A stretch of 64,000 nt of DNA from Sphingomonas naasensis (GCF_004792695.1 NZ_SRXU01000012.1:1-64000); one strand, 5' to 3'. Shown: positions 16,509-25,534, counted from the first letter of the stretch. Program-made: numbers and translations. The notes: generated by a model from the letters alone, not told the origin.

Positions 16509-17498
16509 ATGATGCAGAAGCGCATGCTCGGGCAGGGGCTCGAGGTCTCGGCGATCGGCTTCGGCTGCATGGGGCTGGATTTCGGCTATGCCACCAAGGT
16601 GAGCAAGGCGGAGGGCGTCGCGCTGATCCGCGCGGCGGTCGAGCGCGGCGTCACCTTCTTCGACACCGCCGAGGTCTATGGCCCCTTCACCAACGAGGAG
16701 ATGGTGGGCGAGGCGCTGCGGCCGCTGCGCGACCAGGTGGTGATCGCGACCAAGTTCGGGTTCAACATCGTCGACGGCAAGCAGGCCGGGCTCAACAGCC
16801 GGCCCGAGAATATCCGCGCCGTCGCGGACGCTTCGCTCCAGCGGCTGGGCGTCGAGGTGATCGATCTGTTCTACCAGCACCGCGTCGATCCCGACGTGCC
16901 GATCGAGGAGGTGGCCGGCGCGGTCGGCGAGCTGATCCGCGCGGGCAAGGTGCGCCATTTCGGCTTATCCGAGCCCGGCGCGCAGACGGTGCGTCGCGCG
17001 CATGCGGTACAGCCGGTGACCGCGCTGCAGAACGAATATTCGCTATGGACGCGCGGGCCCGAGACCAATGGCATCCTCGAAGCCTGTGCCGAGCTCGGCA
17101 TCGGCTTCGTGCCGTACAGCCCGCTGGGCAAGGGCTTCCTGACCGGCGCGATGTCGCAGGACACGAAGCTCGGCGAGGGCGATTTTCGCGCCCTCCTGCC
17201 GCGCTTCACCCCCGAGGCGATGGCGAAGAACGAGGCGCTGATCGACCTGCTCCGCCAGATCGCCGCGGAAAAGGCCGCCACCCCCGCGCAGGTCGCGCTC
17301 GCATGGCTGCTCGCCCAGCAGCCATGGATCGTGCCGATCCCGGGCACGACGAAATTGCACCGGCTCGAGGAGAATATCGGCGCGGCCGCGGTCGTGCTCA
17401 CCGAGGCCGATCTCGGCGAGATCCGCGCGGCGCTGGCCCAGATCGATATCGAGGGCGAGCGCTATCCGCCCCAGCTCCTCGCCACCACCGGCCGCTGA
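16509..17498 (+). CDS. Aldo/keto reductase
   Basis: The 329-residue protein has the full catalytic tetrad: D52 and Y57 (FFDTAEVYG), K82 (IATKFGF) and H124 (LFYQHRVD). The NADPH-binding C-terminus reads VPIPGTTKLHRLEENIGAA. It reduces aldehydes or ketones with NADPH in the cytoplasm and belongs to the YhdN/AKR-11-13-like group. The start at 16509 follows AGGAG, which lies in the end of the cupin gene. It is the middle gene of a cupin, aldo-keto reductase and alcohol dehydrogenase operon opposite the LysR regulator. Confidence 0.93.
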   Translation: MMQKRMLGQGLEVSAIGFGCMGLDFGYATKVSKAEGVALIRAAVERGVTFFDTAEVYGPFTNEEMVGEALRPLRDQVVIATKFGFNIVDGKQAGLNSRPENIRAVADASLQRLGVEVIDLFYQHRVDPDVPIEEVAGAVGELIRAGKVRHFGLSEPGAQTVRRAHAVQPVTALQNEYSLWTRGPETNGILEACAELGIGFVPYSPLGKGFLTGAMSQDTKLGEGDFRALLPRFTPEAMAKNEALIDLLRQIAAEKAATPAQVALAWLLAQQPWIVPIPGTTKLHRLEENIGAAAVVLTEADLGEIRAALAQIDIEGERYPPQLLATTGR

Positions 17499-17533
17499 GG
17501 CCGGATCGAGTTACCATTCACGAGGAAAAACCC

Positions 17534-18586
17534 ATGACCGTCAAAGCCTATGGCGCCTATGCCGCCGACAAGCCGCTCGAGCCGATCGCCATCGCGCGCC
17601 GCGCGCCCGGCGCGCACGACGTCCAGATCGAGATCGCCTATTGCGGGGTCTGCCATTCGGACCTGCATCAGGTCCGCTCCGAATGGGGCGGGACGATCTA
17701 TCCCTGCGTGCCCGGACACGAGATCGTCGGCCGGGTCAGCGCGGTCGGCGACGATGTGACCCGGTTCGCGGTCGGCGATCTCGTCGGGGTCGGCTGCATG
17801 GTCGACAGCTGCCAGCATTGCGCCTCGTGCGCCGACGGGCTCGAGCAATATTGCGAGAACGGCTTCACCGGCACCTACAATTTCCCGACGCTCGATGCGC
17901 CGGGGCACACGCTGGGAGGCTATTCGCAGCGCATCGTCGTCGACGACAAGTTCGTGCTCAAGGTGACGCATCCCGAGGCGCAGCTCGCCGCGGTCGCGCC
18001 GTTGCTGTGCGCGGGGATCACCACCTGGTCGCCGCTGCGCCACTGGCAGGTGGGGCCGGGCAAGAAGGTTGGGATCGTCGGCATCGGCGGGCTCGGCCAT
18101 ATGGGCGTCAAGCTCGCCCACGCGCTCGGCGCGCAAGTCGTCGCCTTCACCACGTCGGAGAGCAAGCGCGCCGACGCGAAGGCGCTCGGTGCCGACGAGG
18201 TCGTGGTCTCGCGCAATGCGGAGGAGATGGCGGCGCATGCCGGCAGCTTCGACTTCATCCTCGATACCGTCGCGGCGAGCCACGATCTCGATGCCTTCAC
18301 GGCGCTGCTCAAGCGCGACGGCACGCTCACGCTGGTCGGCGTGCCCGAGCATGCGCATCCCTCGCCCGACGTCTCGGCGCTGATCTTCGGGCGCAAGGCG
18401 ATCGCCGGCTCGTTGATCGGCGGAATCGCCGAGACGCAGGAGATGCTCGATTTTTGCGCCGCGCACGGCATCGTCGCCGATATCGAGATGATCCGCATCG
18501 AGCAGATCGACGAAGCCTATGAACGGATGCAGCGCAGCGACGTGAAATACCGCTTCGTCATCGACAATGCGACGCTGGCGGGGTGA
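17534..18586 (+). CDS. NAD(P)-dependent alcohol dehydrogenase, YahK/CAD-type
   Basis: The 350-residue zinc dehydrogenase has catalytic zinc ligands C40 (YCGVCHSD) and H62-E63 (PGHEIVG), structural cysteines C93, C96, C99 and C107, and the cofactor loop GIGGLGHMGVKLA. The pattern matches cinnamyl-alcohol-dehydrogenase-like aldehyde reductases such as YahK, which prefer NADPH. It follows the aldo-keto reductase by 35 bp, with GAGGAAAA before the ATG. With that gene it suggests reduction of reactive aldehydes under the control of the divergent LysR regulator. Confidence 0.92.
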   Translation: MTVKAYGAYAADKPLEPIAIARRAPGAHDVQIEIAYCGVCHSDLHQVRSEWGGTIYPCVPGHEIVGRVSAVGDDVTRFAVGDLVGVGCMVDSCQHCASCADGLEQYCENGFTGTYNFPTLDAPGHTLGGYSQRIVVDDKFVLKVTHPEAQLAAVAPLLCAGITTWSPLRHWQVGPGKKVGIVGIGGLGHMGVKLAHALGAQVVAFTTSESKRADAKALGADEVVVSRNAEEMAAHAGSFDFILDTVAASHDLDAFTALLKRDGTLTLVGVPEHAHPSPDVSALIFGRKAIAGSLIGGIAETQEMLDFCAAHGIVADIEMIRIEQIDEAYERMQRSDVKYRFVIDNATLAG

Positions 18587-18633
18587 GCCAGCCGGGTCCT
18601 CCACCGACAGGGAAAGGAGGGCAGTGGCTTGCG

Positions 18634-18673
18634 CGTGCGAAAAGAGGAGGATCCGCCGCGGCGGACCCTCCTC
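18634..18673 (-). terminator. Terminator of the beta-helix gene
   Basis: A 14-bp stem with one mismatch (GAGGAGGATCCGCC against GGCGGACCCTCCTC) is followed on the minus strand by TTTTTCG. It lies 41 bp beyond the stop of the gene ending at 18714. It may also slow read-through from the plus-strand dehydrogenase. Confidence 0.7.
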
Positions 18674-18713
18674 GGTTGCCCAGATCATTCAGACCTTGGC
18701 ATCGCTACCTGCT

Positions 18714-20420
18714 TCAGGCCGCGTTGACGGTTTCGACCACCGGACGCCAGCTGCTTCCGCCGTCGCAGAGCCAGCCGGATACGAAGGTTTGTCCGTTGCC
18801 GGCAGGTGCGGGCGCGAAGTTGATGTACTTCACATAGTCTCCCTTGATTTTCGCGAAGCCGGGCTTGGTCGTGCCGAGCCCGGTCGCCACCGCACCATTG
18901 GGATAGCCCCGCATGGCGCCGCCGACGCTTCCCTGGGCTCCGGTCATCTCGAAATGCGTGCTTCCGGTGTCCAGTCGCGCTTCGAGATCCTTGAGGACGA
19001 GATCGGTCGATCCGGCGAGATGGAAAGGCGTGCCCGCACCGGTCCCGGTAGCGGTGCTCGACACGATCGTGACTCTGCCCGTGACATTGCGCGCGCGCAG
19101 GCCTGCCGAAGCGCCGGTGAAGGCGCAATTCTCGAACCGCCAATTTCCGGAAGGAATGGGGTTCGCCGGCACCAGGGCAAAAGCGTCCAGCCCATAGGAA
19201 CCCGACGCGCCGGGCGCGGTCGCTGCGAAGCTGCTGTTCTCGCAGCTGAAGTCGTTGAGGACGAGGCTGCTGTCGTTGACCTCGACAATGGCGCCGTAGT
19301 TCAGGCCGACGAAACGGCTGCGGTCGATCGCCAGTCCGTTCATGGGCGCGGTGTACGGCTTGATCCGCAGCGGCAGGGTCACGGCCTCGTAGCACTTGAC
19401 GTTGCTGATGACGCCGTCGCAGCGTTCGTTGGCCGACGGGCCAGACCATTCGATGCCGCGCGCGCAATTGCGGATCGTGCCGTCGCGAACCGTGCAGTTC
19501 ACCGTGCCGTTGATGGCGATGGCGCCCTTGGGCAAACTGCCGTCGAGCGTGTCGAGCTGGCCTTCGATCACGAAGCCCGAAAGGGTGACATCATGTTGCC
19601 CGGCGACATAGATGCCGCATGACCGCGCCGACAGGCGCACGTTCTGCACGAGGATCCCGCTGCCGACGCCGTAGGAATCGTAGATCTGCACGGCATAGGC
19701 GCCGGCATCGTTGGCGAAGGTGTCGGCATATCCGGCATGGAAGATGCTGAGATTGTCCAGCAGCGCGTTACGCACGCCGTGATAGAGGATCACGCCCGAC
19801 TTGATGTGGCTGGCGTCCACATAGAGGTCGCTGACGTGCACCCGTTCGATCACGCCGGTCTGGTTGCCCACGATGCCGATCACCGACGCGTTCCAGGTGA
19901 TGTCGGTCGGCGAGATCGCGTTGCCCGACTTCGAATATGCCGAGATGCGCCGGATCGTCACCCCGACGATCGTGCGGCTGGCATGCAGGTTCTCGACGCA
20001 GATCCAGTACGGCGCCTTGAAATTGTCCAGCGTCACGTCTTCCACCAGCACGCCCGAGGTGTTGGCAGCGGCAGTCGCGGTCAGGAAATAGTTGAAGAAC
20101 GCGCCGTTGTTATAGCCGCTGGCCACGCTGTTGCCGGTGCAGCTGAGGTTGCGGATGGTGACGTTGTTGCGATCCAGCGCAGCGAAGACTGCGCTCGTCT
20201 GCGCGGTTCCGGTGACGGTGAGGACCGAGCTGCATCCCTCGACGGTGATGTTGTCCGTAAGCGTGACGGGCTGGGCGAGTTCGGCGCTGTCGAGGTCGTA
20301 CGTACCGCCGGGGATCAGCAGCACGCCGCCGCCCTGGAGTGCGAGGTCCGCGGCTGCCGCTTTCAGCCGAGCGACGTTGGTTCCGGTATAGTCGTTGATC
20401 GATACGATATGGCCAGGCAT
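18714..20420 (-). CDS. Right-handed beta-helix protein without signal peptide
   Basis: The 568-residue protein begins MPGHIVSINDYTGTNVARLK. The pectate-lyase-3 type opening LALQGGGVLLIPGGTYDL follows, then repeated coils of 20-25 residues typical of parallel beta-helices (NNVTIRNLSCTGNSV, GIYVAGQHDVTLSGFVIEG, GLAIDRSRFVGLNYGAIVEV). The last 70 residues (starting near YPNGAVATGLG) seem to be a separate capping domain. The fold is that of pectinases, mannuronan epimerases and phage tailspikes. No signal peptide or Tat motif is present. The start is supported by GGAGA eight bases upstream. It stands alone between the dehydrogenase operon and nusG, with its own terminator. Function unknown. Confidence 0.7.
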   Translation of the reverse strand: MPGHIVSINDYTGTNVARLKAAAADLALQGGGVLLIPGGTYDLDSAELAQPVTLTDNITVEGCSSVLTVTGTAQTSAVFAALDRNNVTIRNLSCTGNSVASGYNNGAFFNYFLTATAAANTSGVLVEDVTLDNFKAPYWICVENLHASRTIVGVTIRRISAYSKSGNAISPTDITWNASVIGIVGNQTGVIERVHVSDLYVDASHIKSGVILYHGVRNALLDNLSIFHAGYADTFANDAGAYAVQIYDSYGVGSGILVQNVRLSARSCGIYVAGQHDVTLSGFVIEGQLDTLDGSLPKGAIAINGTVNCTVRDGTIRNCARGIEWSGPSANERCDGVISNVKCYEAVTLPLRIKPYTAPMNGLAIDRSRFVGLNYGAIVEVNDSSLVLNDFSCENSSFAATAPGASGSYGLDAFALVPANPIPSGNWRFENCAFTGASAGLRARNVTGRVTIVSSTATGTGAGTPFHLAGSTDLVLKDLEARLDTGSTHFEMTGAQGSVGGAMRGYPNGAVATGLGTTKPGFAKIKGDYVKYINFAPAPAGNGQTFVSGWLCDGGSSWRPVVETVNAA

Positions 20421-20517
20421 TCAATGTTCTCCGCTACGCGCCCCGATTGCCGGGGCGATGAGAACAAAAGTGGAACAAATCCTACATTGCAAGGCATGTC
20501 GGAGGTGAAGGGCGCCA

Positions 20518-20553
20518 AGCAAAAAAAAGGCCGGGGCGTGGGCCCCGGCCTTC
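20518..20553 (-). terminator. Rho-independent terminator after nusG
   Basis: On the minus strand the stem AAGGCCGGGGC pairs with GCCCCGGCCTT and is followed by a run of eight T. This is a textbook terminator about 30 bp beyond the nusG stop. It shows that secE-nusG is a closed unit not co-transcribed with rplK. Confidence 0.9.
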
Positions 20554-20580
20554 GTGTTTCTGCCCTGCGACGGGCGCGGG

Positions 20581-21120
20581 TTACTTCACGCGTTCGACGT
20601 CCTCGAAGCCCAGCTCCAGCGGCGTCGCGCGGCCGAAGATCGAGATCGAGACCTTGACCCGGCTCTTGTCGAAATCGAGCTCCTCGACCACGCCCGAGAA
20701 GGTCGCGAAATTGCCCGAGGTGACCTTGACCGTATCGCCGATGTCGTAATCGACATGGACGCGGGCCTTGGGCGCGGCGGAGGCGGCCTCTTCCTTGGTG
20801 TTGAGGATGCGCGCGGCCTCGGCCTCGCTGATCGGCTGGGGCTTGCCCGAGCTGCCGAGGAAGCCGGTGACCTTCGGCGTGTTCTTGACGAGGTGATAGA
20901 CGTCGTCGTTCATCTCGAGCTTGGCGAGCACATAGCCCGGGAAGAACTTCCGCTCGGACTGGATCTTCTTGCCGCGGCGGACCTCGGTGACGGTCTCGGT
21001 CGGGACCTCGACCGCCTCGACCAGCCGGTCGAGCCCGAGCCGGGTCGCGTCGGCGAGAATCTGATCGCGGACCTTGCCCTCAAAGCCCGAATAGGCGTGG
21101 ATGATGTACCAGCGCGCCAT
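20581..21120 (-). CDS. nusG: Transcription termination/antitermination factor NusG
   Basis: The 179-residue protein starts MARWYIIHAYSGFEGKV. The NGN domain (residues 1-110) includes KKIQSERKFFPGYVLAKLEMND, which contacts RNA polymerase. A KOW domain (from about residue 125) has IGDTVKVTSGNFATFSGVVEEL and ends VERVK. It couples transcription to Rho and to ribosomes. It lies 13 bp downstream of secE, as in nearly all bacteria, but the usual next gene rplK is missing here. Confidence 0.97.
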   Translation of the reverse strand: MARWYIIHAYSGFEGKVRDQILADATRLGLDRLVEAVEVPTETVTEVRRGKKIQSERKFFPGYVLAKLEMNDDVYHLVKNTPKVTGFLGSSGKPQPISEAEAARILNTKEEAASAAPKARVHVDYDIGDTVKVTSGNFATFSGVVEELDFDKSRVKVSISIFGRATPLELGFEDVERVK

Positions 21121-21133
21121 GCGTTGTCGTTCC

Positions 21134-21331
21134 TTATTGCGCGAAGCGGAGGAGGGTGCGGACGACGAAGTCGAAGAACGAATCCACGCCGAGGAAGAAG
21201 ACGCCGAGCAGTGTGGCCATGATCAGCACCATCACGCCGGTCATGATCGTCTCCCGGCGCGTCGGCCAGACGACCTTGCGGGTCTCGGCCTGCACCTGGC
21301 GGATGAATTCGAGGGGACTGGTCTTCGCCAC
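21134..21331 (-). CDS. secE: Preprotein translocase subunit SecE
   Basis: The 65-residue single-helix form of SecE is recognised by SPLEFIRQVQAETRKVVWPTRRE. This amphipathic part is followed by one transmembrane helix (TGVMVLIMATLLGVFFLGV) and a short tail. It clamps the SecY channel in the inner membrane. It forms an operon with nusG. The tRNA-Trp gene that often precedes secE lies far away in this window (54.7 kb). Confidence 0.96.
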   Translation of the reverse strand: MAKTSPLEFIRQVQAETRKVVWPTRRETIMTGVMVLIMATLLGVFFLGVDSFFDFVVRTLLRFAQ

Positions 21332-21518
21332 TTGGGCATCCTCGTCAGAAAATGGGGCCCTTCAGCGGGGCATGGGTCCGCTGCCGCTCCTTCCGGGGGA
21401 AGGACCGGCGTGTTCCCATCACGCTGTCGGATTGGGACGGGTATCTAGCGAGGGCAGGGGGCAAAAGCAAGCGGTGCTTGCGCGCCCTGCTTCCGCCCCG
21501 GCCAAGGTCTGCGCCATA

Positions 21519-21555
21519 GAAAAAGTGGCGCGCTGGAGCCGTTCCGCGCGCCACT
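21519..21555 (-). terminator. Terminator of the small membrane protein gene
   Basis: A 10-bp stem (AGTGGCGCGC/GCGCGCCACT) with a 12-nt loop is followed on the minus strand by TTTTTCTA. It lies about 40 bp past the stop at 21594 and isolates that gene from secE. Confidence 0.8.
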
Positions 21556-21593
21556 ATCCACATCATCCGGCCAGATCGTCCGGCCAGGCAAAA

Positions 21594-21878
21594 TCAGGGG
21601 CTGTCGGGAGAATCGTCGCCGCCACCGAAGACGTTGATCACTTCGGTAGCCTCGAGCAACACGAACACGCCGATGATGCCGATCACCGCATAGAGCGCGG
21701 TGCCGCCCAGCACGTTGCTCTGCTTCGTGGTCGGGGTGCTGGCGCGCGCGCCAAGCGCGTGCGTTTCGACGGCCGGCGCGTTGCGCAGGCTGAGCGCGGA
21801 GGCCGACCCGGCCTGCGCCGCCGTCGATGCGAAGACCATTGCCGACGCAGCGGTGATTACAGCCAGTTTCTTGAACAT
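21594..21878 (-). CDS. Small exported membrane protein, hypothetical
   Basis: The 94-residue protein has a signal peptide (MFKKLAVITAASAMVFASTAAQA), then a polar stretch (residues 24-55) and one transmembrane helix (ALYAVIGIIGVFVLLEA). The tail GGGDDSPDSP is acidic. The layout predicts a small inner-membrane protein with a periplasmic N-terminus. I recognise no family with a known role. It lies between secE and the DedA-like gene, 16 bp downstream of the latter, and has its own terminator. Confidence 0.65.
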   Translation of the reverse strand: MFKKLAVITAASAMVFASTAAQAGSASALSLRNAPAVETHALGARASTPTTKQSNVLGGTALYAVIGIIGVFVLLEATEVINVFGGGDDSPDSP

Positions 21879-21894
21879 GTACAGGATCCTTCGC

Positions 21895-22473
21895 CTAGAT
21901 CAGCGTCACCGCGGCAAAACCGCCGACGAGCAGGATCAGAAAACCCCATGCGAACAGATTCAATCGCTTTTCGATGAATGCTTGCACAGGTTCGCCGAAC
22001 CGCTTGAGCAACGCCGCGATGATGAAGAAGCGCGCGGCGCGCGTAATAGTTGCAAGCAGCACGAAGAGCGGGAAGTTGAAGTGGAACAGGCCGCTGGCGA
22101 TGGTGACGAGCTTGAACGGGATCGGCGTGAGCCCCTTCAGCAGGATGATCGCGGCGCCATATTGATCATAGCCGTGGCGCAGCGCCTCGATCTTCGTCTC
22201 CATATGGTAGAGCTGGACGAGCCATTGCCCGATGCTCTCCATCAGATAATAGCCGATCGCATAGCCGAACATGCCGCCGATCACCGAGGCGACGGTGCAG
22301 ACCGTGGCGATCAGATACGCCTGCTCGCGCCGGGCGAGCACCATCGGCACGACCATCACGTCCGGCGGGATCGGAAAGAAGCTGCTCTCGGCGAACGAGA
22401 CCACCGCCAGGCTGCGCAGCGCGTGGCGGTGGTGCGCCATGCGCAGGACCCAGTCGTACATCGGGCGGAACAT
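21895..22473 (-). CDS. YqaA/DedA-like membrane protein (VTT domain)
   Basis: The 192-residue protein has FAESSFFPIPPDVMVVPMVLAR, the first re-entrant motif of YqaA-type proteins, and LLKGLTPIPFKLVTIASGLF, the second. Several transmembrane helices surround them. VTT/DedA proteins are lipid scramblases or flippases of the inner membrane, some of which recycle undecaprenyl phosphate. YqaA members are the smaller, less studied branch. The start is near the 5' end of a 221-bp gap to the autotransporter gene. Confidence 0.85.
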   Translation of the reverse strand: MFRPMYDWVLRMAHHRHALRSLAVVSFAESSFFPIPPDVMVVPMVLARREQAYLIATVCTVASVIGGMFGYAIGYYLMESIGQWLVQLYHMETKIEALRHGYDQYGAAIILLKGLTPIPFKLVTIASGLFHFNFPLFVLLATITRAARFFIIAALLKRFGEPVQAFIEKRLNLFAWGFLILLVGGFAAVTLI

Positions 22474-22648
22474 GGGGACTCCGGTAAGGTGGTGCGCGTT
22501 CCTGCCCTATTCGCAGGCGCAGCGAAAGCGCCAAAGCAGACGAGCCGACAGCGATCTGCGGGCGATGGCACACGATCGCGCCGTCTCCGTTCGAATGGGA
22601 GGGTAGGGCGACCACCCGGGGCAGCGATGGACCGCAACGGACGCTCGA

Positions 22649-22679
22649 CGGCCGCGCCCGTGATGGACCGGCGCGGCCG
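22649..22679. terminator. GC hairpin after the autotransporter gene
   Basis: A perfect 10-bp stem (CGGCCGCGCC/GGCGCGGCCG) with an 11-nt loop lies 16 bp past the stop at 22695. There is no U-tract, so termination is likely only with Rho or as an mRNA end. Nothing else is recognised between 22474 and 22694. Confidence 0.4.
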
Positions 22680-22694
22680 CAGTCGGCGTGGATC

Positions 22695-25343
22695 CTACCA
22701 GCCGAAGGTCATGCCTACCCGGCCACCGGCCGATCCCTTGACCGTCGAGCCGGCGAAGCCGCCGCTCACCCAGACATGATCGCTGACCCGGGCCACCGCG
22801 GCGCCCGAATAGCCCTGCTCGCCGCGATAGGTGGAGAGGTTGAACGACACCGCCACGTTCATGTCGCCCGGGATGGTGGTGCCGCCCAGTGCCATCGCGG
22901 CGGCGATACCGCCATTGGCCTGGCGGAATCCGGTATCGATCCGCCCTTCGGCCAGCGTCATCCGGTTGCCCAGTGTCGAGAGCTCGGTAAGATCCAGCAC
23001 GGTGGTTGCCAGATTGCCCGCGGCATCGCTGGTGACGAGGCTGAGCGCCCCCTGCTGGGCGGCGCGGCTCGCCGCCGAGTTGATCCCCGACATGGTGTAG
23101 GTCGAGGCCGTCGAGCCCATCGAGACCTGGTTGGTGCGCGTCGCCACCGCGCCCTGGCCGATCGCGACGCTGCCCGCCGCGCCGGCATTGGCGCCATCGC
23201 CCAACGCCACCGCCGACGCGCCATTGGCCGTGCTCTGGTTGCCCAGAGCCACCGCGCCCTGGCCGGTGGCGGTGTTGTTGCGGCCCATCGCGACCGCACC
23301 CTGGCCGGTCGCGGTGTTGGGATCGCCGATCGCGACCGCACCGTTACCGCTCGCGCTGTTGCCGGCGCCGATCGACACCGCCTGGCCGGTCACCGCGCGC
23401 GCGCCGTTGCCGATCGCCACCGACGATTCGCCCCCGGCGACGGCGTTGGCGCCCACTGCGATCGACTGGGCTCCGGTGGCCTGCGGCCCCGGTCCGGTCA
23501 TGTTGCTGCGGAAATAGGCGCCGTTGGCCGCCGCTGTGTTGGCCGTGCTCTGCGCGGTGGCCGCGTTGACAAGCGCGGTGTCGGCGGTGCCTTGCGCCGT
23601 TGCCGCATTGGCGAGTGCGGTATTGGCGGTCCCCTGCGCCGATGCCGCATTGGCGAGTGCGGTGTCCGCGGTGCCCTGCGCCGTCGCCGCATTGGCTACC
23701 GCGGTGTTCGCGGTTCCCTGCGCGGCGTTGGCGGCGAGTAGCGCCTGGTTGGCGGTGGCGCCCCCGGCGGTCGCCGCAGCCAGCGCGTTGTCCGCGGTGG
23801 CCTGGGCGGTCGCGGCGTTGGCCAGCGCGGTGTTCGCGGTCGCTCCGACCGCGTTGAGCTGGGCAAGGTTGACCGCGTCGGTCGCCACCGTGCCGGCGGC
23901 AACGTTGGTCACCTGACGTTCGGCACCCACCGCGCCGACGGAAACGCTGTTGGCGCGGTCCGCCACCGAATTCGCACCCAGCGCGACGGCATTGGTCGCA
24001 GCGGCGCCGACCTGGGCATTGTTGCCCAAGGCGACGCTGTCATCTGCTTCGGCCGCCGCCGCCGTTCCACCGGCAAAAGCGCGAGCGCCCGAGGCAACCG
24101 TGGCATTGCCGGCGCCCTGCCCGCCGATCGCGACCGACTGGACGCCGGTTGCGGCGGCGTTGTTGCCGAGCGCGATCGAACGCCCGCCCGATGCATTGGA
24201 GAGGAAGCCCAGCGAGACGTCATACTGATTGGCGCTGGTCGCAGCGACGCCGAGCGCGACGCTGCCGAACGCGTTGGCGATCGAGTTCTGGCCGATCGCA
24301 GTGGCCGACTGGCTGGCACGCGATCCCGAACCGATCGTCGTCGCGTTGAAGCCGGTCGCCGCGGCATTGTAGCCCACCGCCACCGAATCCACGTCCACAG
24401 TGCTGGCATTGGCGCCGACCACGACCGATCCGGTGCCCGCCGACACACTCGCCGCGCCGACCGCGACGCTGTTCGCACCGGTCGCGCTGGTCAGCGTGGG
24501 TACGCCGCTGATCGCGCCGCCGAGCGCCACCGAACCGTCGCCGCTCGCCGCGGTGCCATAGCCCAGCGCGGTCGAAGCCAGCCCGGTCGCCCGTGCGCTC
24601 GATCCCGCCGCGGTGGTATAGTCGCCACTGGCCGTGGCGAGCAGACCGAATGCCGATCCGTTCACGCCGGTCGCGTCCGCGCCGAAGCCCATCGCGATCG
24701 CCTGCGATCCTGCCGTCGCCAGATATCCCATCGCGATCGAGCCATAGGCCGTCGCGCTCGCGTCACGCCCGAAAACGATGCTGTCACCCGAGACCGAGCT
24801 CGCGCCGTCCCCCAGCACGATCGAGAAATTGCCCTGCGCGTTCGCGGCGCGACCGATCGAGATCGCCGAGTCGCCGTCAGCGACGGCGACCTGGCCCATC
24901 GCGATTGACTGGTCGCCGAACGCCTGGGCGACGAGACCCAGAGACAAGGATTCGGTACCGACCGCACGCGCGCCGAAGCCGATCGCGGTAGAACTAGAGC
25001 CGGTCGCCTCGGTAACCGCGCCGATCGCCACCGAGGTGCCGGCGGTCGCGTCCGCCGAATAGCCGATCGCAATCGATCCGAAGACCGCGGTGTTGCCGGG
25101 CCCCTGCACCGTCGCCGCCTCGCCGATCGCGACATTGGAATCGCCGTTGACGGTGGCGTCGCCGCACACGGCGTTGTCGTCGGATCCGGGAGCGAGCGAG
25201 CCGACCGGGTTGTTCGCAGCGTCGCGGCAGAAGGCATTCTGGGCCTGCGCCTCGCCCGTGGCGAGTATCAGCGCAATCGCCCCGGTCGAAGCAGTGGCGA
25301 ATGCACGCAGCGCAGTGCGATTGATCTTGCGATTGGCAGTCAT
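22695..25343 (-). CDS. Trimeric autotransporter adhesin (YadA-like)
   Basis: The 882-residue protein starts MTANRKINRTALRAF, with a signal peptide ending EAQAQ. The first head (about residues 60-470) is made of many 14-residue YadA-head repeats of the SVAIG-x-A-x-A type. A neck (TDAVNLAQLNAV) leads to an Ala-rich coiled-coil stalk with 14-residue repeats (NAATAQGTADTALA). A second short head (QSIAVGANAVAGG to GAVATRTNQVSMG) follows. The last 75 residues form the YadA anchor with four strands, ending MTFGW. Three chains form one outer-membrane barrel and a surface fibre. The ATG at 25343 is used because it carries the signal peptide and a preceding AAGGGGAT. The longer frame reaching 25451 would bury it. 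Confidence 0.93.
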   Translation of the reverse strand: MTANRKINRTALRAFATASTGAIALILATGEAQAQNAFCRDAANNPVGSLAPGSDDNAVCGDATVNGDSNVAIGEAATVQGPGNTAVFGSIAIGYSADATAGTSVAIGAVTEATGSSSTAIGFGARAVGTESLSLGLVAQAFGDQSIAMGQVAVADGDSAISIGRAANAQGNFSIVLGDGASSVSGDSIVFGRDASATAYGSIAMGYLATAGSQAIAMGFGADATGVNGSAFGLLATASGDYTTAAGSSARATGLASTALGYGTAASGDGSVALGGAISGVPTLTSATGANSVAVGAASVSAGTGSVVVGANASTVDVDSVAVGYNAAATGFNATTIGSGSRASQSATAIGQNSIANAFGSVALGVAATSANQYDVSLGFLSNASGGRSIALGNNAAATGVQSVAIGGQGAGNATVASGARAFAGGTAAAAEADDSVALGNNAQVGAAATNAVALGANSVADRANSVSVGAVGAERQVTNVAAGTVATDAVNLAQLNAVGATANTALANAATAQATADNALAAATAGGATANQALLAANAAQGTANTAVANAATAQGTADTALANAASAQGTANTALANAATAQGTADTALVNAATAQSTANTAAANGAYFRSNMTGPGPQATGAQSIAVGANAVAGGESSVAIGNGARAVTGQAVSIGAGNSASGNGAVAIGDPNTATGQGAVAMGRNNTATGQGAVALGNQSTANGASAVALGDGANAGAAGSVAIGQGAVATRTNQVSMGSTASTYTMSGINSAASRAAQQGALSLVTSDAAGNLATTVLDLTELSTLGNRMTLAEGRIDTGFRQANGGIAAAMALGGTTIPGDMNVAVSFNLSTYRGEQGYSGAAVARVSDHVWVSGGFAGSTVKGSAGGRVGMTFGW
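23549..23716. repeat. Four 42-bp tandem repeats coding the stalk coiled coil
   Basis: A 42-bp unit (14 residues) beginning near CCTGCGCCGTTGCCGC is repeated about four times with a few differences. It encodes the NAATAQGTADTALA-type coil of the adhesin stalk. Copy number could vary by slippage and change fibre length. Confidence 0.7.
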
Positions 25344-25534
25344 GATGATCCCCTTTTGTTGCATTTCCTTTTGACGGTTCGGGAAGCGGTTGGCCGCGAG
25401 CAGCACAATGCCCGCGTGCAACATGATAATATTGTTGAGTTCAGCCGCCATCCCGGTTGTCGAAAATCAAAACGAGATCGCGCGTCAGAACCGGACAGAC
25501 TTGAAGAATTATCTTTGGTTGATCTGATCCATGC

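Noticed and set aside
23549..23716. CRISPR-like regular repeats
   Set aside because: The units are contiguous 42-bp coding repeats without spacers, in frame in the adhesin.
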